DNA from: Silene noctiflora
Taxonomy: Eukaryota > Streptophyta > Magnoliopsida > Caryophyllales > Caryophyllaceae
Direction of reading: 5' to 3'
Assembly (NCBI GenBank): GCA_009801015.1
Contig: VHZZ01005717.1
Span: 47,176 to 67,709, forward strand
Length of the DNA stretch: 20,534 nt
Shown here: positions 1 through 10,400 of the stretch, piece after piece
Numbering within the stretch: position 1 is the first letter of the stretch
Layout of the letters: every line of letters begins with the position of its first letter
Program-made: the position numbers and the translations under genes
The notes under the pieces: generated by a model
The model's database searches: none
Told to the model about the DNA's origin: nothing
The model's input: the letters and a program-made list of their open reading frames with translations, nothing else

Positions 1-588
1 GTTACCTTTTGTCTAGGGATTAGGGGAGTCATGCATTAGTTATTGTTTAATCTTGTTAAATTAGAATATTATAATGTTGCATATTTGTTTCTACANATGT
101 TTGCATTGTATTTGTTAGTCTTAGATTATTGATCACAATATTTGGTTAAATGTGTTAATTCATTCTTTAAGTCGAGAGGCACGGATTTGAATTAGACTAA
201 GCGTTGTGTAGTAGACCGATCTAGCCATAGCGAGAGCTCGTTAGAACATTTTCTAAGGTCGACAATAATATCGAGAGGTGGTTGTCAATAGACCTAATCA
301 TTTATCTTCATTATGCATTTCTAGTTTAGCATGAACCATATTACTTTGCATGTGTGACCCGACACCCCTAGNCTCCTTTAATTATTATTGTTAATTTTAC
401 ATCATTTTATTTACGTTGCATTCACCCAAACTCAAACAAAAAAGTAACCCGATCTTGATAGAAACCTAACCATAGCATTTCGTAAAGTAACTCCTGTTTC
501 TCTGTGATTCGGTCCCTACCTTACTATATTCATTTGTTAGCCAAGTCTAGGATAATTTATCTTTGCTAGGTGTGCGATCACCTAGTCA
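1..588 (+). mobile_element. Partial LTR-like retrotransposon fragment (3' end)
   Basis: Noncoding AT-rich sequence with no supported ORF. The last ~100 bases resemble the 3' end of a long plant LTR: a TCTCTGTGATTCGGTCCCTA-type segment, then a perfect 7-bp inverted repeat CTAGGTG/CACCTAG at 566-572 and 579-585, ending in TCA at 588. Recognisable LINE coding sequence starts immediately after, so 588 is the likely element boundary. Family assignment is from memory of plant LTR ends, and the 5' end lies outside the window. N bases at 96 and 372 are assembly gaps or ambiguities. It could instead be another repeat class. Confidence 0.45.
566..585. repeat. 7-bp inverted repeat at the presumed LTR end
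   Basis: CTAGGTG and CACCTAG are exact reverse complements separated by six bases. The repeat lies just inside the presumed LTR 3' terminus. Confidence 0.7.
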
Positions 589-2208
589 GGCATCTTATGA
601 CGGATGAGACCAGCCTGATGGTGCGAGTCCTTAAGAGTAAGTACTTCAGTTCTTGTTCGTTTTTGGAATCGAGCCTTGGGTCAAACTCAAGCTATACCTG
701 GAAGAGCATATGGGAGTCAAAGGATGTTGTTAAAATGGGGGTGAGAAGGCGGAATGGGGATGGTCAGTCGACGAAAGTACGGTTGGACCCATGGATACCG
801 AAAACTCAAACCCATCGTATCTTATACCCACGATTGGAAAATGATGCCAATATGTTAGTGTCGCAACTGATGAATGAGGACGGGGACGGATGGAATGATT
901 ATCTTGTTGAGTCGATTTTTCTCCCGTTTGAGAAGAAGCGCATCTTGAATATCCGGCTAAGTAGTAATCGATCAGACGATATATGGTGCTGGGATTTTGA
1001 GAAAGACGACACATATTCGGTGCGATCGGCCTATAAGCTATTAAATGGGGATGCTATTGAGGCTGAGCAGTCGGAGATCGCTCGGGACAAATGGGTTTGG
1101 GGGGGAAATTTGGAAGGCAGACGTTTTACCTCGCATTAAGGTATTTATGTGGCAATTGTGTCATGATGCCCTACCCACGAAAGCTAACATTGTGAGACGT
1201 ATTGGAGGCGATGATATGTGTGCCCTTTTTGTTTGAGTAATGTGGAGACGAGTCTCCATTTTGCTCGGGATTGCGGGTGGGGGATGAGTTTTGGGAGGAC
1301 TGGGGCTTTCGGAAGTTGATGACCATAGGGTTGTGTGGGTGGGGGAGTGGGTGGAGGGTGTGATGAAGGAGTTGGGGGAGGAGGTGGTCAAGGTGTTCAT
1401 GGTTGGTTATTGGGCGCTGTGGGAACGACGCAATATGGTTGTTTTTTAGGGAGAACAGAGGGACGTGTCGAAGGCCATTAAAAGGGTAGGGATTTAATGG
1501 AGGAGATGCGAGGGGATGATGAGGGGTAGTGGAAGGGCGATGATAAGGGGAAGGGCAAGCTGATGGGAGGAGAGGATAAAGGAGGGAGATTGCGACGTGA
1601 GCAGGTGGATAACAGGGGGAGGAGGCGAAGTGGAGAGGGGGAGGATGAGGGCAATAGTAGTGAGGAAGTGGTGGGTGAGGGGGCTCGGTGGCGTGAACCG
1701 GATGAGGGGACTCTCAAAGTAAACCTGGATGTGGTCGTGGTGGAAGGCGTAGGGATTGGATGTGGAGTTGTTTGCAGAGATGGGACAGGACTGTTCTGTG
1801 GGCAGCAACGACGCAGCGCATGGTCGAATGGGACGTGAAGATGGCTGAGGCGGAAGCGGTTCTCATCGGACTCCAAGAAGCGAGGATGGTAGGCCACTCT
1901 AAAGTGATCATTGAAAGTGATTGTTTAGGAGTTATTGAGGACTTAAAGCAACGTAAGACGGGAAGAGACAATATTAGCTTGATTTATGAGGATATTTTAG
2001 TACTCTATAGTTTTTTTTTTTTTTGTTAACTTTAGTTTTGTGCATAGAAGTGGTAATAAGGTTGTGCACGCTCTTGCTCATACGAGTCCTTGTCATCGTG
2101 GTAGGCGTAGATGGATCGAGGATCTTCCCCTAAACATTGCTAATGTTGCTTTGGTCGACATCGATTTAATGCATTAGACCATCCATGGGTAATTTCAAAA
2201 AAAAAAAA
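589..2208 (+). pseudogene. Degenerate L1-type LINE, 3' half of ORF2 with RNase H and poly(A)
   Basis: This is a decayed plant non-LTR retrotransposon. The plus-strand frame from 589 reads as the post-palm region of LINE reverse transcriptase, including LMTDETSLMVRVLKSKYF and SYTWKSIWES. From about 1090 a zinc-binding RT-associated region follows (LPRIKVFMWQLCHDALPTKA, then LSNVETSLHFARDC). A YWALWERRNMVVF segment lies near 1410, and an RNase H-like domain runs from about 1684 to 2100 (EAEAVLIGLQEA, VIIESDCLGVIEDL, VHRSGNKVVHALAH). The frame ends at TAG 2175-2177, followed 19 bases later by a 12-nt A run at 2197-2208, as expected for a LINE 3' end. Frameshifts occur in a G run near 1100, near 1225 and in the RNase H region; a 14-T run at 2011-2024 also interrupts it. 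The endonuclease and catalytic RT core are absent, so it cannot move by itself. Confidence 0.85.
2197..2208 (+). other. LINE poly(A) tail
   Basis: Twelve consecutive A residues lie 19 bases after the terminal stop codon of the LINE frame, marking the 3' end of the insertion. I could not identify a target-site duplication, because the 5' end is not preserved in the window. Confidence 0.7.
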
Positions 2209-2309
2209 GGTTTTTGGGTAAATGATTAAAAGTTCTCCGAAGTTTAAAAGTTTTCTTATTGATGCTAATGCCAAATAAAAACAATAAATAGTTCAAATAT
2301 GAACATAAA

Positions 2310-2635
2310 TTGAAAATCTACATGATCATTTTCCTTCATGATACTCTCTTCTTCACCATAAACTCTTCAATCCCGAGGAATCTCATGCTATGTTCAATCA
2401 CTATCAACCAAGATTCTTGGGTCTCCCTCCACTCCTTTCAACCTTTTCGATCTGTTCCCCAAGTTTCGAGCCTCATAACAACCTTTTCCGTTCCTCAAGT
2501 TTCAAGCCTCCTACCTAGTGCATCCATAGGTCTCCCTCACATGGTCGAACCATCTTTAACCGATTCTCCATCATTTTATCCTCTATTGGCGCCACTTTCA
2601 CCTTCTCCCAAATCACTTCATTTTTTTAGTTGATA
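2310..2635 (-). pseudogene. Remnant of RTE-type LINE reverse transcriptase C-terminus
   Basis: Read on the minus strand with frame changes, this gives a classic plant non-LTR retrotransposon tail: VAPIEDKMMENRLK, then WFDHV, RRPMDA and RRLET, and finally VIEHSMRFLGIEE. These match the order of the conserved segment that follows the RT domain in RTE-like elements. At least two frameshifts and an in-frame stop break it. An internal tandem duplication of about 30-33 bp (2442-2474 and 2482-2510) repeats the RRLET-coding stretch. The plus-strand 107-codon ORF over the same bases is a shadow. Only the last ~110 residues of the protein are represented. Confidence 0.7.
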
Positions 2636-2782
2636 TTTCATCGTATGGCAGCACCGTTTATAAAATTTACGCTTTAGTCTATAAGGCACACCGATTACCA
2701 TATTATATCTTGTATAGTTTGTAGAAATTACTGATTAAAAAATTGAAATGGTTTATTATAAGTGAAGTCGAGGTAAATAGTA

Positions 2783-3002
2783 CTCCTCCGTTCCGGTCTT
2801 TTGTTTACCTATTTCATTTTAGGGTGTCCTAGTTGATTGTTTACCTTTCTATTTCTTACCTTTCTATTTTGAGAAGCTTTTTATGAACAATTTGATATTT
2901 TCACTCAATTTGGTCCATTTGTCATCAGATAATTTGCCATCTCATTTTTCCTTGGTTTTTGTGCCAAAACTAAAGGTAAACAAATGACCGGGACGGAGTG
3001 AG
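2783..3002. mobile_element. Stowaway-like MITE (Tc1/Mariner)
   Basis: A 220-bp noncoding element with terminal inverted repeats: the left end begins CTCCTCCGTTCCGGTC and continues to TTGTTTACC, and the right end mirrors it as GGTAAACAAATGACCGGGAC then GGAGTGAG. Both sides are flanked by the dinucleotide TA (2781-2782 and 3003-3004), the target duplication of Stowaway elements. The CTCC(C)TCCGTTCC end is the usual Stowaway terminus. The left end lacks one base relative to the right end. It lies about 370 bp upstream of the PADRE TATA box, so it is part of that gene's upstream region. Confidence 0.88.
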
Positions 3003-3004
3003 TA

Positions 3005-3367
3005 GTCATATTATTATGCTGAAACGGACAAAGTTCACTAGACTGTGGTTCTCAATCTCCCTCTGAAAGGACAAACCTCAAGGAATAATGTGTGCCTAAT
3101 TAGTTGAGCAAAATCAAAAAATCTCAATGATTTAGTAAGTAAAGTCAGCCGCCCAAAATTCAATGTTACCAACCAAATCAGTTGCAAAAAATATTCATAA
3201 ACAATGTTCCATATTCTCTTTAAGCCCCAATTTTCCAGCATCTAATTGCCAGTTAACAACTGTAATAATGTAAATCCCAATAATATAATCACATACTGAA
3301 TTTCACAAAGAACAAATAGGTTAGTCGATAAAGAAACACCAACTACCATCTCATGCAAAATAATGAA
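3005..3367. other. Upstream region of the PADRE gene, no gene seen
   Basis: AT-rich sequence between the MITE and the TATA box. Minus-strand frames here show no recognisable domain and are open by chance. Regulatory elements for the downstream gene are likely, but I cannot name a site with confidence. Confidence 0.5.
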
Positions 3368-3376
3368 TATATAAAG
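3368..3376 (+). promoter_or_regulatory. TATA box of the PADRE gene
   Basis: TATATAAAG lies 95 bases before the ATG at 3471. With the usual ~30-bp offset, transcription would start near 3400, giving a leader of about 70 nt that ends in an A-rich stretch (13 A, then TA) directly before ATGGG. Confidence 0.65.
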
Positions 3377-3470
3377 AGTCTGTGATATAACACAAACGAG
3401 CACTTCAAGCTTTACTAGAACTCGACAGTTCCGATCATCTCCGTAATTCACAGCAAAAAAAAAAAAAATA

Positions 3471-3968
3471 ATGGGAAATGCAGCATTTTGCACTCCGGTG
3501 ATGAATAGTAGTAACTTGGCAACCAAGGTGCTAACCTGGGAAGGAAATTTAGAAATCCACTCGACACCGGTTAAAGCAGTCGAGTTAATGCTCGACAATC
3601 CGGGTAAATTTGTGTGCCATTCTAATGCCCTCCATGTGGGCCATCGTATCTCAGGCCTGTTAGCTGATGACGAGTTAGAGGGCCGGCAGCTCTATTTCCT
3701 TCTTCCGATGGGAATGCTCTACTCTATACTTACACAAGAGGAGGTTAGCCATCTTAATTACAAGGCATACAAGGTATCAAAGAACGGCGGTTTTCACAAC
3801 TTGGGGAAGATTTTTCCAGTATTTGGTGATTCTTGCTTGTTTCCTTCAGAGACGAAAAAGGTGGAATCAGACAGACAAGCCCAGATAATAGGCTCGGAAA
3901 CATGTCATAGCATGTCGAGTCACAGATCATGGAGACCTGCGTTAGAGACCATAGTTGAAGCTAGCTAG
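3471..3968 (+). CDS. PADRE (DUF4228) domain protein, intact, single exon
   Basis: This 165-residue ORF is a plant DUF4228/PADRE protein, a family linked to pathogen and abiotic stress responses; the biochemical role is unknown. The N-terminus MGNAAFC fits N-myristoylation at Gly2, with Cys7 as a possible palmitoylation site, suggesting membrane association (inference). The PADRE core spans about residues 17-95, with KVLTWEGNLEIH, PVKAVELMLDNPGKFVC, VGHRISGLLADDELEGRQLY and FLLPMGMLYSILTQEEV. A variable linker follows, and the C-terminal motif RSWRPALETIVEAS occupies residues 152-165, matching the conserved SWRP-LETI ending of the family. Length is normal and there are no internal stops. The start is fixed by the MGN motif, the A-rich leader and the TATA box. 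It is convergent with the MRG gene. Orthology to a particular named member cannot be set from sequence alone. Confidence 0.93.
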   Translation: MGNAAFCTPVMNSSNLATKVLTWEGNLEIHSTPVKAVELMLDNPGKFVCHSNALHVGHRISGLLADDELEGRQLYFLLPMGMLYSILTQEEVSHLNYKAYKVSKNGGFHNLGKIFPVFGDSCLFPSETKKVESDRQAQIIGSETCHSMSSHRSWRPALETIVEAS

Positions 3969-4381
3969 CACAGTAGCACGTCATCTGACCACGACACACT
4001 TTCGTTTTTCCAATCTTCGTTATGTTTCTCTTGTTTGTGCAGTTGTAGAGTTGTAGTACACAATAAGGTGGCAGTTTAACAAAAGCTAGATAATGTACAA
4101 ATGTACAATGATTGAAATAAGCATAAACTATCTAACCATTTCTCATGAGAAGACAACTAGTACTCAATAAAAATGCAGTTTAACATAACATTACTAATTA
4201 ACAAGATTTACAAGATGCCAAGCATTCAACAGCTTAGCTGCGAAAATGTTCTAGTTGCCACTGTGCATCAACACTAATTGAGCCTCAAAGATACTATACA
4301 TACTAAATCTAACGCGCGTTGTCAGACGATCAAATACAGGGATGCCATGCAATGGAAACTCACCAGCCGCGTACCCCCACA
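3969..4381. other. Shared 3' region between convergent genes
   Basis: The 413 bases between the PADRE stop and the MRG stop must hold both 3' UTRs. A plus-strand AATAAA at 4166-4171 is a candidate PADRE poly(A) signal. I saw no canonical AATAAA on the minus strand for MRG, so its signal is a variant or lies further into the PADRE side. Confidence 0.6.
4166..4171 (+). terminator. Candidate poly(A) signal of the PADRE gene
   Basis: AATAAA located 198 bases after the PADRE stop codon. Plant signals are loose, so this is a plausible but not proven site. Confidence 0.4.
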
Positions 4382-4472
4382 TCAGTCATGATTCTTAGTA
4401 ACACTTCTCTGTGAATTTTCTGGTAGATGATACCTAGAAAGGAAATACGCACTCTGATTCTTCTGCAAGAAC
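4382..4472 (-). CDS. MRG1/2: MRG exon 10, last coding exon (residues 293-322 and stop)
   Basis: 91 nt: it completes Lys293, then FLQKNQSAYFLSRYHLPENS and QRSVTKNHD, with TGA at 4382-4384. FLQKNQS-FL is the conserved C-terminal helix region of plant MRG proteins. The acceptor ends TTTGTCAG. Confidence 0.95.
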
Positions 4473-7400
4473 CTGACAAAGCAATATATTAGTGAAACTT
4501 CCGAAAAATAACGGATCGCTTCAATCAGAAATTAGCATAGCACAGAAAGAAGTAGATAGAATAAAGATTCTATTAGAGCGCAAACACAGAAATGTCAGGC
4601 ACCAAAATCGTAAACCGGGAAGAAAAACATTATTTGGCCGATCACTGCAATTTCTTTTCTATTAAACACGACAAATAATTTTTCAAGAGGAAGTGTGTAA
4701 TATTTGAGACCTATGTCACTGTACTTGTAAAAAAAATTGCTATCAGATACCCAATGCTGAGGAAATATATACAAAGGGTACACAGATAAAAAATACAGAG
4801 AATGAAGAAAGCTGCCAACCAAAATCTTTTATTTTGTTAAAAATGCAGGGGAGAACAACTGGCAAACCCCCTAAAGGAGTTACCAGGGAATGAAAAAATC
4901 ACAACCCAAAAGTCAAAGTTGAGAAGCGTTGCTCTGCAGCCTAAACAGTTCTGCTCGCAAGCATCTGTATTTCTATTAATTTTGAGATTTGATATCTTCA
5001 ATTGAATATAATTGGCAGTTCACTTGGTCTACCAATGGTCAACACTCTACACTCTAAAAGTGAACTTCAAAGGCCTCTTAAAGACTGGATCAGTGTGTTA
5101 CTTTCAGCCTGAATCCGGCAACATTTCTTTGTTCTCATTAATAAGGCAACTACCAAGTCGTTTCTTCAATAAGGAGTTTAACTTAAGGCAGGGAGCGGTA
5201 ATGTATCTGTTCTTATTCTAGTTAGCGATCTAGACAGCTGCTGTATATGCACAATAGAGATGGTCAGATAGAAATATAGGAGCTATAGTGGGTTTAAAAT
5301 GCATAAAGAACTTGTTCACATCTGAAAAGAAAACAAAAAAAACATGGCTGACAGCACCATGTTTTTGTTTTCGACATAACAAGTGTCTATTGACCCCTAG
5401 GAATAAAGATTAACTTGGTTAAGTTTGGAACCAATGGAATTCGTGTGAAACGAGGTTTTGTAGATGAACAGGCATACACAACTTATCGTACAGTATTCAT
5501 TTCTTCTGACTAATCTATGATTACCTTTGAGATATAGATCCCATTAGTGCCACATAACCAACGGGACATTGGAGGTTCAAGGAGAATGGTAGGGTTTTAC
5601 CATCTGTTATTGAGGGTCTCTCAAGTAACACTTGTAGATTAAGGAGAAAGATAGGTTGTCAGTCTTGTCACTACTTCGGATTCCCTTGGAATGAGGATAC
5701 TATTTATGGGGTAATACAGGCTAAAACAAAAGGAAAAAGGTGAGATGTGCTAAAGGGAGGCAGGAGATGACGGGAAAATCTACTCCCATTAGCGTGGAGA
5801 TTTATAAGTCTTATTAATTACGACCTTTACATTACTACCCACTCTCCTCCCTTTACATTACCCTATGGTGGGAAACTACTTCCTCCTTTCAAAAGTTAAT
5901 TACTTCACACTCCCACTCTCCTCCCTTCACTCCTTCCAGCACCATTATCACCTCATTCTTCCCACTGTTCTGAGCTAGTTCTATTACTTTCATAACAATC
6001 AACCTCATTCCAATAATCCAATGTCATTGCTTAAATTGAATTTATGGGTCAATGGGTGATTAACAACTTTGCATGATCTTTTCTAGAGGAAGCTTCACGC
6101 TGTTGTAGGCTTGGTTCTTGCTAGCCAAGAGGTCAAGCTGAAGCTTCTACTACAACACTTCAACGGTAGGGACACGAGTATTGGACATGACTATTTCAGC
6201 CAGTAAAGAGCATCAGAGTCATAATTTAGACTTTAGAGTGCTTAATCTAATGTATAAAAAATACAAATGCAGACAAAAAAACTTAAGAACTCCTATAATA
6301 ACACATGCCAATTGGGCCTTAGCATGATGCATAACAAACTTGAAAACCAGATTTTTTGTTTCGGAAATATGTCCATACTTGAGAAAGTCTTGTAAAATGA
6401 TCTGCAACTCCCTTCGTGTCTTCTCCTCCATGTCAAGCTCATACAGTAATGCTGGCAATTTCACTGTTGTGACACGGGAATTATGAAATGGATGGAGTAC
6501 AATAAAAAGGCTATGGGAAGAACATTGTGATATGGAGGTAGTAGGTAATTACTGACATTGAGCAAATGAAATAGACGTAATGACAGCATATTATTCACTG
6601 ATAAAGTGCTGGATGGGATCATACCAAACAAGCGGAGAAGATGCTCAGCGCCATATAGTGCTGATGGAAGACGACAAGAAGAATCCTCCATAATTACTTC
6701 TTGATATTGTTGACGTTCTTTGTTATAAAGAAGCAGTACAGGTAGAGCTTTGTTAAAGTAAACACATAACCCACTCAAGACTTCTCCAACTGAATTAGAT
6801 ATCCTGATTTCAGAAAATTGAGAGAATGATTACGCGTAAGTTTCCAGCAGAACTAACTGTATTAACAATACAATCTCAGATATTTTCTGGCTGAGGTAGC
6901 CATTCAGATGTCACAAAATTTCAGAGAAAGAGCATCCATTCAAATCACATACTTAAAATGAGGTAGAAGTACCCGGGCCCCTTCCCCTCGAACAACAATA
7001 AAAAGAACAGAGAAAAAGGTGAAATTTTACAGCTCCTCCAGAATTGATTTGGTATGGAAAAAAAAAAAAGCAATACATGAAATATCTTCATCTATTCGTT
7101 GAACTTTAGAGCAGATCATATATAATCTAGTAGACAAGGCCAATGACCGAGTGATTTAGTAGGAGAGGGAGCACAATGCAAAGACAGATCCAAGCTACGT
7201 TGTCAGTGTATAAATTTTAATTGCTTTTGTCTCTACCCACTGTAATGAAACCTGCTCAAATATGTATCAACAGACAGAACTATCTATGCAAGAAGCCAAG
7301 AACGTCATCTTGCGCTTTGCAGAAAGCAAATTGACTTATTCAGTTCTGACAAGGTAGAGAAACCTACAATCTAGCATTCTTTTTGAACACCTAACAGTCA

Positions 7401-10400
7401 AAATACCAAACAATATAAGGATGTCTGCGGTAGATGCCACTTGCAAGCAGCCAATAAATTATTACACTCAAGGAGGGTGAAGGGATAGAGAAATGTGGCC
7501 GAAAATTTGTTTAAGAAACAACGATTACGCATAAAAAATTCGTCAACAATTATGAGCATCACTTGTAACAGTAACATGAAATGTTGGCTAAAGGACTTAC
7601 TCTCCTTCCTTCTTTCCTCTGTAATCAAGATATTTCTCGATTATTGCATCAACATTTGGAGTTCGTGGAAGCTTAACAAGCTGCAGATGAATTCAAGTTA
7701 GAAAGAAATCGGAATTATTGTCAGCAGCGAAACAGGTATATTCAATGGTAGAACTCCACATTAGCCAGCTTCTTGTACACCTCTTGCTAAAAACCGGAGT
7801 ACCGAACCATAAGACCCAACAAGACAAAATATGACTGCCATTTGGTTTAGGAAACATGTATTTAGTGTATTTTCCAAATTTATAAGTTGTCCTCTCTTAC
7901 ACCCACATGCCTTGAATGAAAATGGATGACTGAAACCCTCAAGATGGTAAACTAAACACATCATTATCGTACTACAGAATATGGTTTGCATCATTGAGAT
8001 ATTTTGCAACTATTGTAGTTTGTACGGTTTTATTGGTCGGACCCAGCTTCATTTATATAAAGTAAAACAGGGTCATGTACAAAGCACAATAGGGCAAACA
8101 TCAAAATTTATGAACAGTTTCTTACCAGCCCTTCCGCATAAATTACATCAACAAGCAAGTGACAGCTTCTTCATTATATAAGTGTACAAAACAGCAAAAT
8201 AAACCCTTTGAAAAAAAAGAAAAAGAAAAATACAAGAATAAACTATAATGTATGCTGAATATCTTTGGCATAGATCCTCTCCCTTTACTATACCGTATTC
8301 AATCCCGTATTTTTCTCAATCTCAGGTTGGCACGTTGTCACAATCACTGTATCCAAGTTATCTCAGGTTTCCTTTCACCCTTAATCTCACCAGTTCACAA
8401 CTCTTCAAACTTCCTCACCGGTGAATCGTTTGTACTTCATCTCACATGCCAACTACTTTCGACAATTCTCTATCATTTGAGAAACTATTGAAAAAATTTT
8501 AGTGCATAGAAGACTAGGATTACCAGAGCAAAGATGTTGTAACATAGGAGTACCGTATTGGGCATTTGAACATGATAACAAGAGTGTGACACAGTGTCAT
8601 TGACACCCACATAAGTTTAGATTTAGCCAGGTATATATGGCTACATCATATAATCATCAAATATATTTAAAGTATAAAAGCTTTGAAAACATGACAATTA
8701 TTTGATATCTTCATTTTAAAAGTGTGCAACACCTGAAAATAAACAGATCCAGTGTATTGGACTAGTACCAGCAAGCAAAAGAAAGCGACATAATTGCTAT
8801 GAGGATTGCTACTGGAAGATGACGACTACATATTATAATTTATAAGTACCTTATCCATCTGGTTGATGAATTCAAAATCATCAATCAATTGCTTCTTTAG
8901 TGTAAGAGGAATGTATATGCTAACAAGCTTCTCCGCTAGATCAGAGTCTTTACCCTGTAGTGGACAAAAATATGTCGCAAGTAAGAGTCTTGCCATAAAC
9001 GGTCAACTCTACGAGGCAAAAGACAGCCATAATAATTTACGCCTTTACGGTATCCTGAATATTGCAAGTAAAAACTTTTACATCTATGAACTAAGAGGAT
9101 AACATAAAAACGTCTTAGTTGACAATCTAACATGGCAAAGAGGTGAGCTCAATCGAACGTTCAAACCATTGAGTCAGGAGAGTACCCGAAAACTGAACGT
9201 CAAACTACATAAGCCAAAACAACTAATAGATGAAAAGAGCTACTTCAACAAGTAACGGGATTCTCAAATTTCAAACAATTTTAAACATGACTACGAAAAG
9301 GCATGGATAACTTCAAACTATTTGCTTATGTTGCTATGTTACGTCATGAGTCATGACAATACTAGAGATTGTGTTTATTGTTAATTGAGGGATAAAAAAG
9401 AGGAAAAGCAATTAGTATACCAACCAATATTGTGTTGTTTGATATCTTCTACATAAAAGAAAACCCCAATCGTATGTTTCGGGTCACGTAATGGTTTATT
9501 GGAATGATAACATAACTATGTTTATAAATGGGAATGTAGTATAAAGAGGATCCTATAAACAAGGATGGAAAGTGGTAACGAGTTGTCATTTTTCTTTACG
9601 TTTTTAAAGCGAACTTGCACAGACGTAGTGAATAATGATTGGTCAAGAAAATGTTTGAAGAAAATTGATGCTCCAGCCAACCTATCGCCTTCATTTCCAT
9701 AAGGATAGGAAAAATAATTTAAACACAGACTTCATAACCATTCCCTGGATTTGCTACCTCTTACCAATTATCAATTTATCATACATGCCATAATAATTTT
9801 CTTCTAAAAATCATTTGAAACATTTTTGGTTGCCACAAGACTTTTTTCGACACAACGAATTTGCTATAATTAGACCCCCTTTCACCATTCTCCATAAACA
9901 CTAGATCAATGCAGCTGAAATTTCAATCCTTCACGGTCATTTTCGGGTTTACAGCCATAAGATTAGCATGTGTCAAATATTCTACTAGAGCTTAACAAGG
10001 ATGATTGTTTAACTGTGTACAATTAGGAATTTGGGCTTCGTTCTCATTACTTGCACATCTAAATGAGCCCACTTGAATTTGCATGTAAATTCTTAATCTA
10101 TCCTATTTTTGAATCTGCATTTCTCTCCTTAATTATTTCTTTTTTCTATTCTAACCATATTCACTAGCTGCAGGTATTATAAAACTTTGGAGGACCAATG
10201 GAGGCTATTATGTTTATGCTTCCACACCAAAACCAAATTCAACACCAATTGTTATGTATTTATTATGCCTAATCCATCATAGTCGCTTTGATTGCTTTAA
10301 CGTGTTTTTTCATCAGATCCGGCCTCTTTGTCTTCCTCTTTCTTCTGCTAGCTTCACTTTTGTTGATGTTCGTGCTTATCAGTTGAAGGTAATTTGATTA

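Larger units (their letters stand above)
4473..6378 (-). other. MRG intron 9 (1906 nt)
   Basis: GT-AG intron before the last exon. It contains a strong hairpin at 5329-5372, a looser inverted repeat at 6089-6147, and a 16-nt direct repeat CCCACTCTCCTCCCTT at 5838-5853 and 5912-5927 in a pyrimidine-rich stretch. No coding domain was seen; ORFs at 4595-4822 and 5012-5221 appear to be chance. Confidence 0.8.

Noticed and set aside
1478..1897. 139-codon Ser/Pro-rich minus-strand ORF (and neighbours)
   Set aside because: Antisense shadow of the purine-rich, decayed LINE coding strand; composition alone gives Ser and Pro codons.
2310..2633. 107-codon plus-strand ORF
   Set aside because: Antisense shadow of the RTE-like remnant, whose minus strand carries the recognisable protein motifs.
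3038..3598. Two minus-strand ORFs (67 and 118 codons) around the PADRE start
   Set aside because: The 118-codon frame is antisense to the intact PADRE gene and its promoter; the other is AT-rich without a domain.
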